Below, piece by piece: positions 8,462 to 16,558 of a stretch of 47,498 nucleotides of DNA (positions are counted from its first letter, which is position 1; every line of letters begins with the position of its first letter). The notes under the pieces are model-generated. The model had not been told where the DNA came from, did no database searches, and worked only from the letters and a program-made list of their open reading frames with translations. Source of the DNA: an uncultured Saprospiraceae bacterium (GTDB taxonomy: Bacteria; Bacteroidota; Bacteroidia; Chitinophagales; Saprospiraceae). The DNA is taken from the NCBI GenBank assembly GCA_937941095.1, contig CALDYJ010000119.1:1-47498 (forward strand). Direction: 5' to 3'. Both the position numbers and the translations under genes were made by a program.

Positions 8462-10228
8462 ATGTTAAGGTTTATCTTTGTTTTTCTAGCTATAATAATC
8501 TGCCAGACGATTGCAAGTGCTCAAGTTGCCATCGAAAGACCTATACCTTATGTCTTCAACATCAATAATTATAAGGCCTTACAATACTATCGTAATACTG
8601 ATTTAAGGTATTCATCAGACGTCATTACTTCACCACCAGAAGAAGAAGTGCGCGCCATGGCAGAATGGGAGGAACAGCAAGCCGTTGTGATTACTTGGGA
8701 AAATGAAGTACCAATTCAAACTGCTCTAGTAAGGCACCTATCAAAAGAGATGGTCGTGTTGATTATTTGTAGAAATGAAAACGTGGTTAGAAATGTTTTG
8801 ACTAATTCAAATGTTCCAATCACCGAAAATGTTCAATTTATAGTAGCGGATTTCAATTCCATCTGGGTGCGAGACTATGGACCTAATGCGGTTTATTTAA
8901 ATGATGTCGATTCATTAGTTTTGGTTGATTGGATTTATAACCGACCTAGACCTCTAGACGATGTTGTTTCTGAACACGTTGCTGAAGCTTTAAATATTCC
9001 TTTATATGCGACTATTGATGATCCATATAAATTTGTAGGAACTGGCGGCAATTTCATGTCTGATGGAATGGGACAATCATTTTCATCTAAACTAATCATT
9101 AATGAAAACCCGAATCAAGGTTTGAACGGAGTAGACGAAGTTTTGTCTGAATTTATGGGTGTTCAATCTTATCCAAAGTTTGACAACCTTCCTTTTGATG
9201 TCATTCATCACATTGACATGCACATGAAGATCATTGATGAACAAACTATTTTAGTCGGAGAGTATCCTGAAGGGGTAGCGGATGGACCTCAAATAGAAGC
9301 AAACATCCAATATTTATTAGACAACTTTACTAATTCATTTGGAAAACCTTATAACATCGTAAGAATGCCAATGCCGCCAGATTTTGATGGCACTTATCCT
9401 AATCAAGGGGGGGACTATAGGACTTACGTTAATGCATACATTGGCAACAAAACCATTGTCGTTCCAACTTATCAAGAAAGGTACGATACAACAGCTTTAA
9501 GGATCTGGAAAGAATTAATGCCTGGTTATACCATTCAAGGGATTAATTGCAATACAATCATTCGTAGATTAGGTGCACTTCATTGCATAACAAAAGAAAT
9601 TGGCGTGCAGGCTCCTTTGAGAATCGTACATGAAGAACCTATAGAATGTTTAGACCCGATTGAAACAGTCCAGCACATCGAAGCCATTATCCAACATAAA
9701 TCAGAAATAAAAGAAGCCTTTGTTCATATAAAAAATAGCAGTGGGACTTTTGATGCATATGCTCTTGACTTAGTTTCCTTGGAAAATGATCTTTGGACCA
9801 TGTCTCTTGGGAAAATAAATCTGGAAGGATTAGAGGCCATCGAATATTACTTTTCTGCAAGTGCAAATTCTGGGAAAGAAATGACGAGGCCTATTGTGGC
9901 TCCTGAAGGACTTTATAAAGCAGAATTATGTCAAACTATGACAAGTGTAGATGAAGCAATTGAATTAGAAAATACATTATTAAATGTTTTTCCTAATCCT
10001 GCAAATGCCATTACATGCATTCCTTTAATGGTGAATAAAACTTCAATCGGTGCTTTGAGTTTGGTGGATATGTTGGGAGCAGAAGTATTAAAAATCTATG
10101 AAGGTAAAATCTACCCAGGAGAGAGAAAATTCTTTTTTGATGCTAGTAAAATAGAAGCAGGTATGTATGTGGTTAAGTATGAAGATGGACAGCACAGCGA
10201 ATTCCAAAAAATCTTCATTACTCACTAA
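8462..10228 (+). CDS. Secreted agmatine/peptidylarginine deiminase-family protein with T9SS sorting domain
   Basis: I chose the ATG at 8462 because it gives a clean signal peptide (MLRFIFVFLAIIICQTIASA), giving 588 residues. The guanidino-modifying (PAD_porph, PF04371) domain spans about residues 55-385. Candidate catalytic residues in the family order are Asp138 (VRDYGP), His250 and Asp252 (HHIDMH), Asn324 (TYVNAY) and nucleophile Cys375 (GALHCIT). Such enzymes hydrolyse agmatine to N-carbamoylputrescine or convert peptidyl-arginine to citrulline. A linker and a type A T9SS sorting domain (about 510-588, NVFPNPANA...) follow, so it is exported to the surface. That recalls the secreted Porphyromonas enzyme PPAD rather than cytosolic agmatine deiminase. 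Its 3' end overlaps the opposing rluA-type gene by 11 bp. Confidence 0.88.
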   Translation: MLRFIFVFLAIIICQTIASAQVAIERPIPYVFNINNYKALQYYRNTDLRYSSDVITSPPEEEVRAMAEWEEQQAVVITWENEVPIQTALVRHLSKEMVVLIICRNENVVRNVLTNSNVPITENVQFIVADFNSIWVRDYGPNAVYLNDVDSLVLVDWIYNRPRPLDDVVSEHVAEALNIPLYATIDDPYKFVGTGGNFMSDGMGQSFSSKLIINENPNQGLNGVDEVLSEFMGVQSYPKFDNLPFDVIHHIDMHMKIIDEQTILVGEYPEGVADGPQIEANIQYLLDNFTNSFGKPYNIVRMPMPPDFDGTYPNQGGDYRTYVNAYIGNKTIVVPTYQERYDTTALRIWKELMPGYTIQGINCNTIIRRLGALHCITKEIGVQAPLRIVHEEPIECLDPIETVQHIEAIIQHKSEIKEAFVHIKNSSGTFDAYALDLVSLENDLWTMSLGKINLEGLEAIEYYFSASANSGKEMTRPIVAPEGLYKAELCQTMTSVDEAIELENTLLNVFPNPANAITCIPLMVNKTSIGALSLVDMLGAEVLKIYEGKIYPGERKFFFDASKIEAGMYVVKYEDGQHSEFQKIFITH

Positions 10229-10955
10229 GTAGCGACCATTTGTTCAATTGATTCACGACAGCTCTAAAATCTTTGGGCATGGCAGCTTCGATGCATATTT
10301 CCTCACCATTAGCAGGATGCTTAAAGATAATCTTAGAAGCATGCAATATAGATCTAGAAATTAAAGGCCTTTCTTCTCTGTCTTTCTTTGCTTTAAATTT
10401 TCTCCCTTTAATTTCAGAGGTATGCAATGCAGCTCTTTTGCCATAGATAGAATCAACAACTAAAGGGTATCCAATGGATTCGGCATGTACTCTTATTTGA
10501 TGAGTCCTCCCTGAAAATATTTCAACTTCTACTAAGGAAAATTTTTGGTATTTTTTAATTACTCTAAAAATAGAACGCGCCTCTTTGCCATCTTTATGGA
10601 TTACCATTTTATTCTTTATAACACTAGATGGAGCGATAGGCTTATCAACTTCAAATTCATCTTTATAAAGATTCCCTTCTAACAAACTGGTATAAAATTT
10701 TCGCACCTCTCTTTTTTCAAAAATCATCGAAAGTGCTCTGTGCGTTTCAGCATTTTTAGCGAACAAAATCACACCACTTGTTTCTTTATCTAATCTGTGG
10801 ACAATAAAAATATGGCCATATTTTTCTTCCAAAAGTTTATGAAGACTCAATTTGTCTGGAGCATATCGATCGCTTAATGTCAGCACTCCAGGTGTCTTGT
10901 TTAATGCAATAAGATGCTCATCTTCAAATAATATGTCCAATTTAATTTTTGCCAT
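10218..10955 (-). CDS. RluA-family pseudouridine synthase
   Basis: A 245-residue cytoplasmic RNA-modifying enzyme that isomerises uridine to pseudouridine in rRNA or tRNA. The RluA/RluC/RluD catalytic motif HRLDKETSG is at residues 53-61 with Asp56 as the catalytic aspartate; SGRTHQIRVH follows at about residue 148. There is no N-terminal S4 domain, so it resembles the short RluA-type members; which uridine it modifies cannot be read from the sequence. It is the last gene of a three-gene minus-strand operon: its ATG overlaps the stop of the glycosyltransferase by one base (TAATG). Its end overlaps the convergent deiminase gene by 11 bp. Confidence 0.9.
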   Translation of the reverse strand: MAKIKLDILFEDEHLIALNKTPGVLTLSDRYAPDKLSLHKLLEEKYGHIFIVHRLDKETSGVILFAKNAETHRALSMIFEKREVRKFYTSLLEGNLYKDEFEVDKPIAPSSVIKNKMVIHKDGKEARSIFRVIKKYQKFSLVEVEIFSGRTHQIRVHAESIGYPLVVDSIYGKRAALHTSEIKGRKFKAKKDREERPLISRSILHASKIIFKHPANGEEICIEAAMPKDFRAVVNQLNKWSLLSE

Positions 10956-11983
10956 TAAAGCCGATTGTATTTTTTAATTCCTTTGACGAAATATTGCCAA
11001 ATTATACTTTTAGAATAAACGTCCCTTAATCTCTTTTCACCAATGCTGATTTGCTTTATTATGGCCTTATTTGCTTTTCTTTTCTTAAGTAAGTACGGAA
11101 ATTCAAAAAACACAGCCCAATGAGCTTTTATGATGGCAAAAAGGTGTTTAACTTGACCCTTAAATAAAAACTGGAGCCCTGCCAATCCATCTAAAACTAA
11201 TCTTGTTGGAAACAGCCATATGAGTTTTGAACCTTTTTCATTTTTGACTAAAGTTCTCAAATTATTTCTAAAATTAAGAAAGGTCTTTCTAGGGTTTCCA
11301 TAATTTAATGTCCCACCACCTACATGATAGACTATTGATGAAGGTTCAACCATGATTTTATAACCTGCATTCTTTAATCGCCAACATAAATCAATCTCTT
11401 CCATATGAGCAAAAAAGTCCTCATCAAAACCACCAAAGATTTTATATAAATCAGCCTTTATTAAAAAGGCAGCGCCACTAGCCCAAAAGATCTCCTTTTG
11501 ATCTTCGTATTGACCTTGATCTTTTTCACAAAAGTCGAAGATTCTTCCTCTACAAAACGTGTAGCCTAAATAATCTTTCATTCCGCCACACGCTCCCGCA
11601 TATTCAAAAAATGCAGGCTCTGCTTGAGATAATATCTTAGGTTGTACGGCAGCAATACTTTCACTTGTCTTTATAAGTTGTAATAGAGGACTTACAAAAT
11701 CTTCTTTGACTTCAACGTCAGAATTCAAAAGCAAAAAGTAAGGATAATCAATTTGTTTTAAAGCTTCATTATAGCCTTTAGCAAAACCAAAATTTTGGCT
11801 TAATTCAATAAGTTCTATTTCAGGATGTTCAACTTTTAACCAAGCCGTGCTTTCGTCAGTTGATTGGTTGTCAGCAATAATTATAGCAGCGGATGCTGGT
11901 AGATATTTTTTTAATCCTGGAAGAAAGGTCTTCAAGTAAGTTATCCCATTGTAGTTTAATATGACTATAGCAACTTCTTTCAA
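10955..11983 (-). CDS. Family 2 glycosyltransferase
   Basis: A 342-residue GT-A-fold transferase. The N-terminus VAIVILNYNG, then ADNQSTDES and the DxD-like LLLNSDVEV (about residue 86), is classic GT2. The region around WASGAAFLIK and HMEEIDLCWRLKNAGYKI matches the rhamnosyltransferase-like subgroup (WbbL type). It should transfer a sugar from a nucleotide donor to a cell-surface glycan or lipid carrier; donor and acceptor are unknown. The C-terminal third is basic and partly hydrophobic, suggesting membrane association. The start is TTG at 11983, which overlaps the ribF stop as TTGA, implying translational coupling. No ATG is available near the conserved N-terminus. Confidence 0.9.
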   Translation of the reverse strand: MKEVAIVILNYNGITYLKTFLPGLKKYLPASAAIIIADNQSTDESTAWLKVEHPEIELIELSQNFGFAKGYNEALKQIDYPYFLLLNSDVEVKEDFVSPLLQLIKTSESIAAVQPKILSQAEPAFFEYAGACGGMKDYLGYTFCRGRIFDFCEKDQGQYEDQKEIFWASGAAFLIKADLYKIFGGFDEDFFAHMEEIDLCWRLKNAGYKIMVEPSSIVYHVGGGTLNYGNPRKTFLNFRNNLRTLVKNEKGSKLIWLFPTRLVLDGLAGLQFLFKGQVKHLFAIIKAHWAVFFEFPYLLKKRKANKAIIKQISIGEKRLRDVYSKSIIWQYFVKGIKKYNRL

Positions 11984-12942
11984 ATGACCTTATTCTGTGT
12001 AGATTTGCCATATTCTTCTAAAAAGCTTAAAGAAGCTACTTTGTCTTTAAACAATTGATCTTTCAACTGATTTAAGTTTTCGAATTTTATATCTTCTCTT
12101 ACAAAAGCTAAGACCTCAATACTTATAGTTTCACCATAAATATCATTATCAAAATTAAAAATGTTTATTTCTATGGTCCTACCATTTATTTTTTCTAAAG
12201 TTGGGCGATCACCTATGTACATCATTCCTTCTAATTTTTGATCTTGGACATATACATACACAGCATAAATACCAAAAGAAGGGATCAATTTACTTTTCTC
12301 AGCTATTGATAGATTGGCAGTAGGAAATCCTAAAGTATGACCTATTCTTTCACCTTTCACAACTTTGCCCATGATTGGGTAAGGATACCCTAATAGTGTA
12401 TTGGCCTTTGTTATATTTTTTTCGTTTATAGCCTTTCTGATTTTGGTCGAACTAATCGTGATTTGTTCAATCTCTTGTTCAGGAATTTCTATTACTTCAA
12501 AATCTCCTTTTGTTTGATACCATTTTAAAAAGTTGATGTCCCCTTTTCGGTTTAAACCGAACCTATGATCATAACCAATTATGATCTTGGCAGGATTAAA
12601 TTTTCCAATTAAAAACTTCTCGATGTATTCATCTGCGCTTAGCTGTGAAAATGCAACCGAAAATTCAACGATTACTAAATGATCAAGTGCATATTTGCTA
12701 AATAGCTTGATCTTTTCATCAATGGAGCTCAATAATTGAAGACTGGTATCTTTTGGATAGATGATCTTGCGAGGGTGGGGATCGAATGTGATGATTAACG
12801 ATTCTCCATCAATCTTTTGTGCCTCTGAAATTACCTTTTCTAGGATTTTCTGATGACCTAAATGCAGCCCATCGAATGAACCTATCGTGATAACAGGTTT
12901 CTTAAATTTTGGGAGTGTTTCTATTCCTCTGTATACTTTCAT
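11980..12942 (-). CDS. ribF: Bifunctional riboflavin kinase/FAD synthetase
   Basis: A 320-residue enzyme making FMN from riboflavin and then FAD from FMN. The N-terminal FAD synthetase (nucleotidyltransferase) domain, about 1-160, has GSFDGLHLGHQKIL (residues 22-35), FDPHPRKI and the SSTKIR motif. The C-terminal riboflavin kinase domain, about 175-310, has GERIGHTLGFPTANL and the GMMYIGDRPT strand. Length and domain order are normal for bacterial RibF. It starts at ATG 12942 and leads a coupled operon with the glycosyltransferase and pseudouridine synthase. It is divergent from mrp across a roughly 100-bp spacer. I saw no FMN riboswitch in that spacer. Confidence 0.95.
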   Translation of the reverse strand: MKVYRGIETLPKFKKPVITIGSFDGLHLGHQKILEKVISEAQKIDGESLIITFDPHPRKIIYPKDTSLQLLSSIDEKIKLFSKYALDHLVIVEFSVAFSQLSADEYIEKFLIGKFNPAKIIIGYDHRFGLNRKGDINFLKWYQTKGDFEVIEIPEQEIEQITISSTKIRKAINEKNITKANTLLGYPYPIMGKVVKGERIGHTLGFPTANLSIAEKSKLIPSFGIYAVYVYVQDQKLEGMMYIGDRPTLEKINGRTIEINIFNFDNDIYGETISIEVLAFVREDIKFENLNQLKDQLFKDKVASLSFLEEYGKSTQNKVI

Positions 12943-13048
12943 CTTGTGAACAAATATAAAACTTTACTCGAACTATGCTTTAGACTTAAAACCAAGTAGT
13001 CTAGGAATTGTTGTATTTTGTAGACAAATACAACATATCATCGAGAAG

Positions 13049-14134
13049 ATCAACATATTAAAAATATTAGCAAGGATTCAAGACCCTAAAACTGGGCAAG
13101 ATCTGGTCACTAGCGGGAGAATCAGTGACTTAAGCATTGATGGCAATAATGTCAATTTTAGCTTAAGTATACCTAGTTCTGATGCAAAAGAAAAGCAAGA
13201 TTTGAATTTTGCATGCATTCATGCTTTAAATGAAGCGTTTCCTGAGGCGAATGTAAATGTTCACTTTGTTTCTATAAATCCTTCAGCAGTCACCCCAAAA
13301 GGCCCATTGCCTCATGTTAAAAACATCATTGCAGTTGCATCTGGGAAAGGCGGTGTTGGAAAATCAACCGTTGCCCTTAATTTAGCTTTGGCTTTAGCTG
13401 CAAAAGGATTAAAAGTAGGATTGATTGATGCTGACCTTTATGGCCCTTCTTTACCTACCATGCTAGGTCTCCAAGATGCTAAGCCTAAAGTTAAAACTGT
13501 TTATGGAAAGCATAAAATCTTGCCGCTAGAAAGTAATGGGCTCCATGTCATTTCAGTAGGTTTTATCATAGAGCCAGAAGCTGCAGTCGTTTTGCGAGGA
13601 CCGAGGTTAGGAGCTATTCTGAAACAATTTATTAATGATGTAATATGGCCAGAGTTGGATTATATGGTCATTGATTTACCGCCTGGCACAGGTGATATTC
13701 ATTTAACAATGGTACAAACAGTTCCCGTAACAGGGGCTTTAATAGTAACTACGCCTCAAGAAGTGGCCCTTGCAGATGCCATCAAGGCAGCAAATATGTT
13801 TCGTCTGCCTTCTGTCAATGTTCCTTTGCTAGGAATTGTAGAAAATATGTCTTGGTTTACTCCTGCTGAATTACCAAACAATAAATATTATCTATTTGGA
13901 AAAGGTGGAGGAGAAATTCTAGCTAAAAAAATGGAAACAAAGCAATTAGCTCAAATTCCTTTAGTTCAAGCAATTCGAGAAGCTGGTGATTTAGGCAAGC
14001 CTGCCTTTAGACAAGATCACTCAATTGTAAGTAAGGCATTTGATGAATTAGCAGAGCAAACGATCAAGCAAGTTGAAGCAAGAAATAGTACTTTAGATCA
14101 AACAAATATTGTTCAAATCAACAGCAATATTTAA
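13049..14134 (+). CDS. mrp: Mrp/NBP35-type Fe-S cluster carrier ATPase (apparent non-standard start codon)
   Basis: A P-loop ATPase that binds and hands on Fe-S clusters. The Walker A is ASGKGGVGKSTVALN, the switch region is DADLYGPSLP, and the Walker B region is VIDLPPGTGD. Translation of the upstream frame (about 13055-13200) gives a good N-terminal MIP18/DUF59 domain (LARIQDPKTGQDLV then SGRISDLSIDG). Starting at the first standard codon, TTG 13202, would delete most of that domain. No ATG, GTG or TTG sits in frame between the open upstream frame and this domain. I therefore place the start at ATC 13049 (ATA 13055 or similar is also possible), giving 361 residues, normal for Mrp. The usual bacterial CxxC near the C-terminus is not obvious. 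It is followed 9 bp later by a NifU-like gene. Confidence 0.85.
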   Translation: MNILKILARIQDPKTGQDLVTSGRISDLSIDGNNVNFSLSIPSSDAKEKQDLNFACIHALNEAFPEANVNVHFVSINPSAVTPKGPLPHVKNIIAVASGKGGVGKSTVALNLALALAAKGLKVGLIDADLYGPSLPTMLGLQDAKPKVKTVYGKHKILPLESNGLHVISVGFIIEPEAAVVLRGPRLGAILKQFINDVIWPELDYMVIDLPPGTGDIHLTMVQTVPVTGALIVTTPQEVALADAIKAANMFRLPSVNVPLLGIVENMSWFTPAELPNNKYYLFGKGGGEILAKKMETKQLAQIPLVQAIREAGDLGKPAFRQDHSIVSKAFDELAEQTIKQVEARNSTLDQTNIVQINSNI

Positions 14135-14143
14135 AATAAACTT

Positions 14144-14404
14144 ATGGTAAGTGTAGATAAAAAGCAATTGTTAAAAAGAGTGGACGAAGCCTTGGATGAT
14201 GTAAGACCGCATTTAGCTGTCGATGGAGGTAATGTCGAAGTGGTAGACATCACAGATGATTTTGTCGTGCAAATCAAATGGTTAGGAAATTGTCAGGCTT
14301 GTAAAATGTCTTCAATGACTTTAAAAGCAGGAATTGAGCAAACATTAAAGACTCAAGTCCCTGAAGTGGTAGGAGTTGTTGCGATTAACCCATTCCAAAG
14401 CTAA
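14144..14404 (+). CDS. NifU-like Fe-S scaffold domain protein
   Basis: An 86-residue protein consisting of a single NifU C-terminal (Nfu-type) domain. DVRPHLAVDGGNVEVVDI and the CxxC cluster ligands Cys50 and Cys53 (GNCQACKMSSMTL) are typical. The family usually assembles or carries a [4Fe-4S] cluster on a dimer through this CxxC. The gene lies 9 bp after mrp, so both probably form an Fe-S cluster trafficking unit. It is followed 4 bp later by the proposed pyrF start, suggesting one transcript of three genes. There is no N-terminal A-type domain, so it is not full-length NfuA. Confidence 0.92.
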   Translation: MVSVDKKQLLKRVDEALDDVRPHLAVDGGNVEVVDITDDFVVQIKWLGNCQACKMSSMTLKAGIEQTLKTQVPEVVGVVAINPFQS

Positions 14405-14408
14405 TAGT

Positions 14409-15227
14409 TTGAAAAAAAGTGATTTAAAAAATCAGATCTTTTCAAAAAAGACCTTTTTGACTGTTGGTCTAGATCCTGATTACAGCCGTCTTCCAAAACA
14501 CTTATTGGATCTTGATGATCCAATTTTTGAATTTAATAAAACGATCATTGATCAAACAAAAGATCATTGCATTGCTTACAAACCAAACACGGCATTTTAT
14601 GAATCCAGAGGGGTCAAAGGTTGGCAAAGTTTGGAAAAGACCGTAAACTACATTCCTGATTCTCATTTTAAAATTGCTGATGCTAAAAGGGGAGACATCG
14701 GGAACACGTCAAAACAATACGCCAAAGCTTTTTTTGAAACTTTGAATTTTGACGCCATTACCGTAGCTCCTTACATGGGGATTGACTCAGTGAGCCCATT
14801 TTTAGAGTTTGAAAATAAATGGGTCATTCTACTAGGATTGACTAGTAATAAAGGAAGCAAAGATTTTCAATTTACGAAAAATGAGAATACAGGAAAATAC
14901 CTGTTCGAACAAGTGATTGAATCTGCTATAAAGTGGGGGACGAACGAACAGTTGATGTTTGTGATTGGCGCAACTCATCCTGAAAATATTGCAGACATTC
15001 GCAAAATTATTCCAGATCATTTCTTGTTAGTGCCAGGTGTTGGTGCACAAGGTGGGGATCTCAATGCCATCATAAAACATGGTGCAAATCAAGAAGGCGG
15101 GCTATTGATTAATTCGTCTCGCGGCATCATATTCAAAAGTGAAGCCGAAGATTTTGGGATTGCTGCCGGAAAAGCCGCTGAATCTTTAAGCGAGAAGATG
15201 AAAGGATACTTTCATACCATGCAATAA
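14409..15227 (+). CDS. pyrF: Orotidine 5'-phosphate decarboxylase, type 2
   Basis: A cytoplasmic enzyme of pyrimidine synthesis, converting OMP to UMP. I use TTG 14409 as the start, giving 272 residues, because the conserved N-terminus (FLTVGLDPDYSRLP) begins about 18 residues later and no ATG is available. An upstream TTG at 14376 would run far into the NifU-like gene. The catalytic Lys-Asp network is in DAKRGDIGNTSKQYAKAFF, and APYMGIDSVSPF and VPGVGAQGGD are the phosphate-binding and closing-loop regions. The length and VGLDPD start match the type 2 (PyrF/UMPS-like) subgroup used by Bacteroidota. It sits in the mrp-nifU unit with no obvious functional link. Confidence 0.93.
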   Translation: MKKSDLKNQIFSKKTFLTVGLDPDYSRLPKHLLDLDDPIFEFNKTIIDQTKDHCIAYKPNTAFYESRGVKGWQSLEKTVNYIPDSHFKIADAKRGDIGNTSKQYAKAFFETLNFDAITVAPYMGIDSVSPFLEFENKWVILLGLTSNKGSKDFQFTKNENTGKYLFEQVIESAIKWGTNEQLMFVIGATHPENIADIRKIIPDHFLLVPGVGAQGGDLNAIIKHGANQEGGLLINSSRGIIFKSEAEDFGIAAGKAAESLSEKMKGYFHTMQ

Positions 15228-15357
15228 TGCTGTTCTTCAAAGCTTGACTTTGCATTTTAGCTCATAAATATTATTCTCCATAAAAGATTTATTTGGATAT
15301 TTCAAATGAAAATTTTATGAAATAGTTTTACTATTTTTATTTATAAAATAAACGCTT

Positions 15358-16545
15358 ATGAAGTCACTTAAACTATGTTTTTTTCTTTTTTTATTTTCTC
15401 TGAGTGAACTTAATGCATTGCATATAATAGGAGGAGATTTGACCTATACTTGTAATGGTAATAATCAATATGAATTTACGATGATTGTGTATCGAGATTG
15501 CACAGGTAATTCTGCTGATTTTGATTCTGCCCCAGGTAGTCTGGTTGGTACAGCAACTTTGTTTTTGAATAATGAAGTCGTGGATGTTATCACATTAGAT
15601 GAGCCTCTAATTGAACAAATTGATTTGGAAAATGGGCCCCATCCATGTCCGGATGATTTAAATGTGTGTATTCAAAAAGGAACTTATGTTTTTCCGTTAA
15701 ACTTAAGCCCTTCTCAAGATATTTATACAATATCTTATCAGCGTTGCTGTAGAAATGCTACTATTTCAAACATCTTTTCGCCGCAAAATACAGGGATGAC
15801 ATTTACGATTAATGTTACTCCCGAAGCTTTTGAATCGTGTAATAATTCACCAATATTTCAACAATCACCTTCACCAATAGCATGCGTTAATGAAGAGCTT
15901 AGTTTAGATGTTTCTGCAATTGATACAGAAAACGATGAATTAAGGTATTCCTTCTGTGCCCCTTTTACTGGAGGGGGTTTAGCGGGAACAGGTAATAATA
16001 GTGGTTCTGCTACAGATCCAAATGGAGTTGCACCTGACCCGGAAACAGCTCCGCCTTATGCGAAAGTGAGTTTTATCTCTCCAAATTTTTCAACAACAGC
16101 TCCTTTAGGAGAAGGAATCATTCTCAATGAGAATACAGGAATAATAAGTGGAATCCCTAAGGTGATAGGGCAGTTTGTTTTTGGTGTATGTGTCGAAGAA
16201 TATAAAGATAATGTTTTATTGTCGACCATTCGAAGAGATTTTCAGCTAAATGTAGCTCAATGCGATACCCTGATAGCTCCGTGTAAGCCTCCGCTAGGAA
16301 GCATTGAAATATTTAATCGAAAGGAATTGAAAATAAGTCCGAACCCGACAAGTGCTTTCATAAATCTAAGTTTGGAAAATTCCTTAATAAAGAAGGTTGC
16401 TGTTTATAATCTTAAAGGGCAAATGCTAATGCAATTGAATCAAATAGAACAAATAGATTTATCAACTTTAGGCACTGGTATATATTTGATTGAAGTCTTC
16501 GATGATTTGGGAAACAGTCATCATCGAAAAGTTATAAAAAGTTAA
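15358..16545 (+). CDS. T9SS-secreted surface protein with putative-Ig/cadherin-like region
   Basis: A 395-residue exported protein with a signal peptide (about 1-20, ending LNALH). The N-terminal half begins IIGGDLTYTCNGNNQYEF and continues with IVYRDCTGNSADFD. This opening is common in large Bacteroidota surface and gliding-associated proteins, and its conserved cysteines probably form disulfides. A middle stretch with the pattern DTENDELRYSF and LNENTGIISGIPKVIGQF resembles putative-Ig (He_PIG) or cadherin-like repeats. The C-terminus (about 325-395, LKISPNPTSAF, then GIYLIEVFDD) is a type A T9SS sorting domain. A TATTTTTA box at 15332-15339, one base off the TAnnTTTG consensus, may be its promoter. 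The function is unknown, probably adhesion or an extracellular matrix role. Confidence 0.85.
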   Translation: MKSLKLCFFLFLFSLSELNALHIIGGDLTYTCNGNNQYEFTMIVYRDCTGNSADFDSAPGSLVGTATLFLNNEVVDVITLDEPLIEQIDLENGPHPCPDDLNVCIQKGTYVFPLNLSPSQDIYTISYQRCCRNATISNIFSPQNTGMTFTINVTPEAFESCNNSPIFQQSPSPIACVNEELSLDVSAIDTENDELRYSFCAPFTGGGLAGTGNNSGSATDPNGVAPDPETAPPYAKVSFISPNFSTTAPLGEGIILNENTGIISGIPKVIGQFVFGVCVEEYKDNVLLSTIRRDFQLNVAQCDTLIAPCKPPLGSIEIFNRKELKISPNPTSAFINLSLENSLIKKVAVYNLKGQMLMQLNQIEQIDLSTLGTGIYLIEVFDDLGNSHHRKVIKS

Positions 16546-16558
16546 TTCTACTTTTTCA

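Noticed and set aside
12981..13003. TAGACT/AGTCTA inverted repeat between ribF and mrp
   Set aside because: Only 6-bp arms in AT-rich DNA; no FMN riboswitch features around it.
13202..14134. Short form of mrp starting at TTG 13202
   Set aside because: It would remove most of a well-formed DUF59 domain and make the protein about 50 residues shorter than usual.
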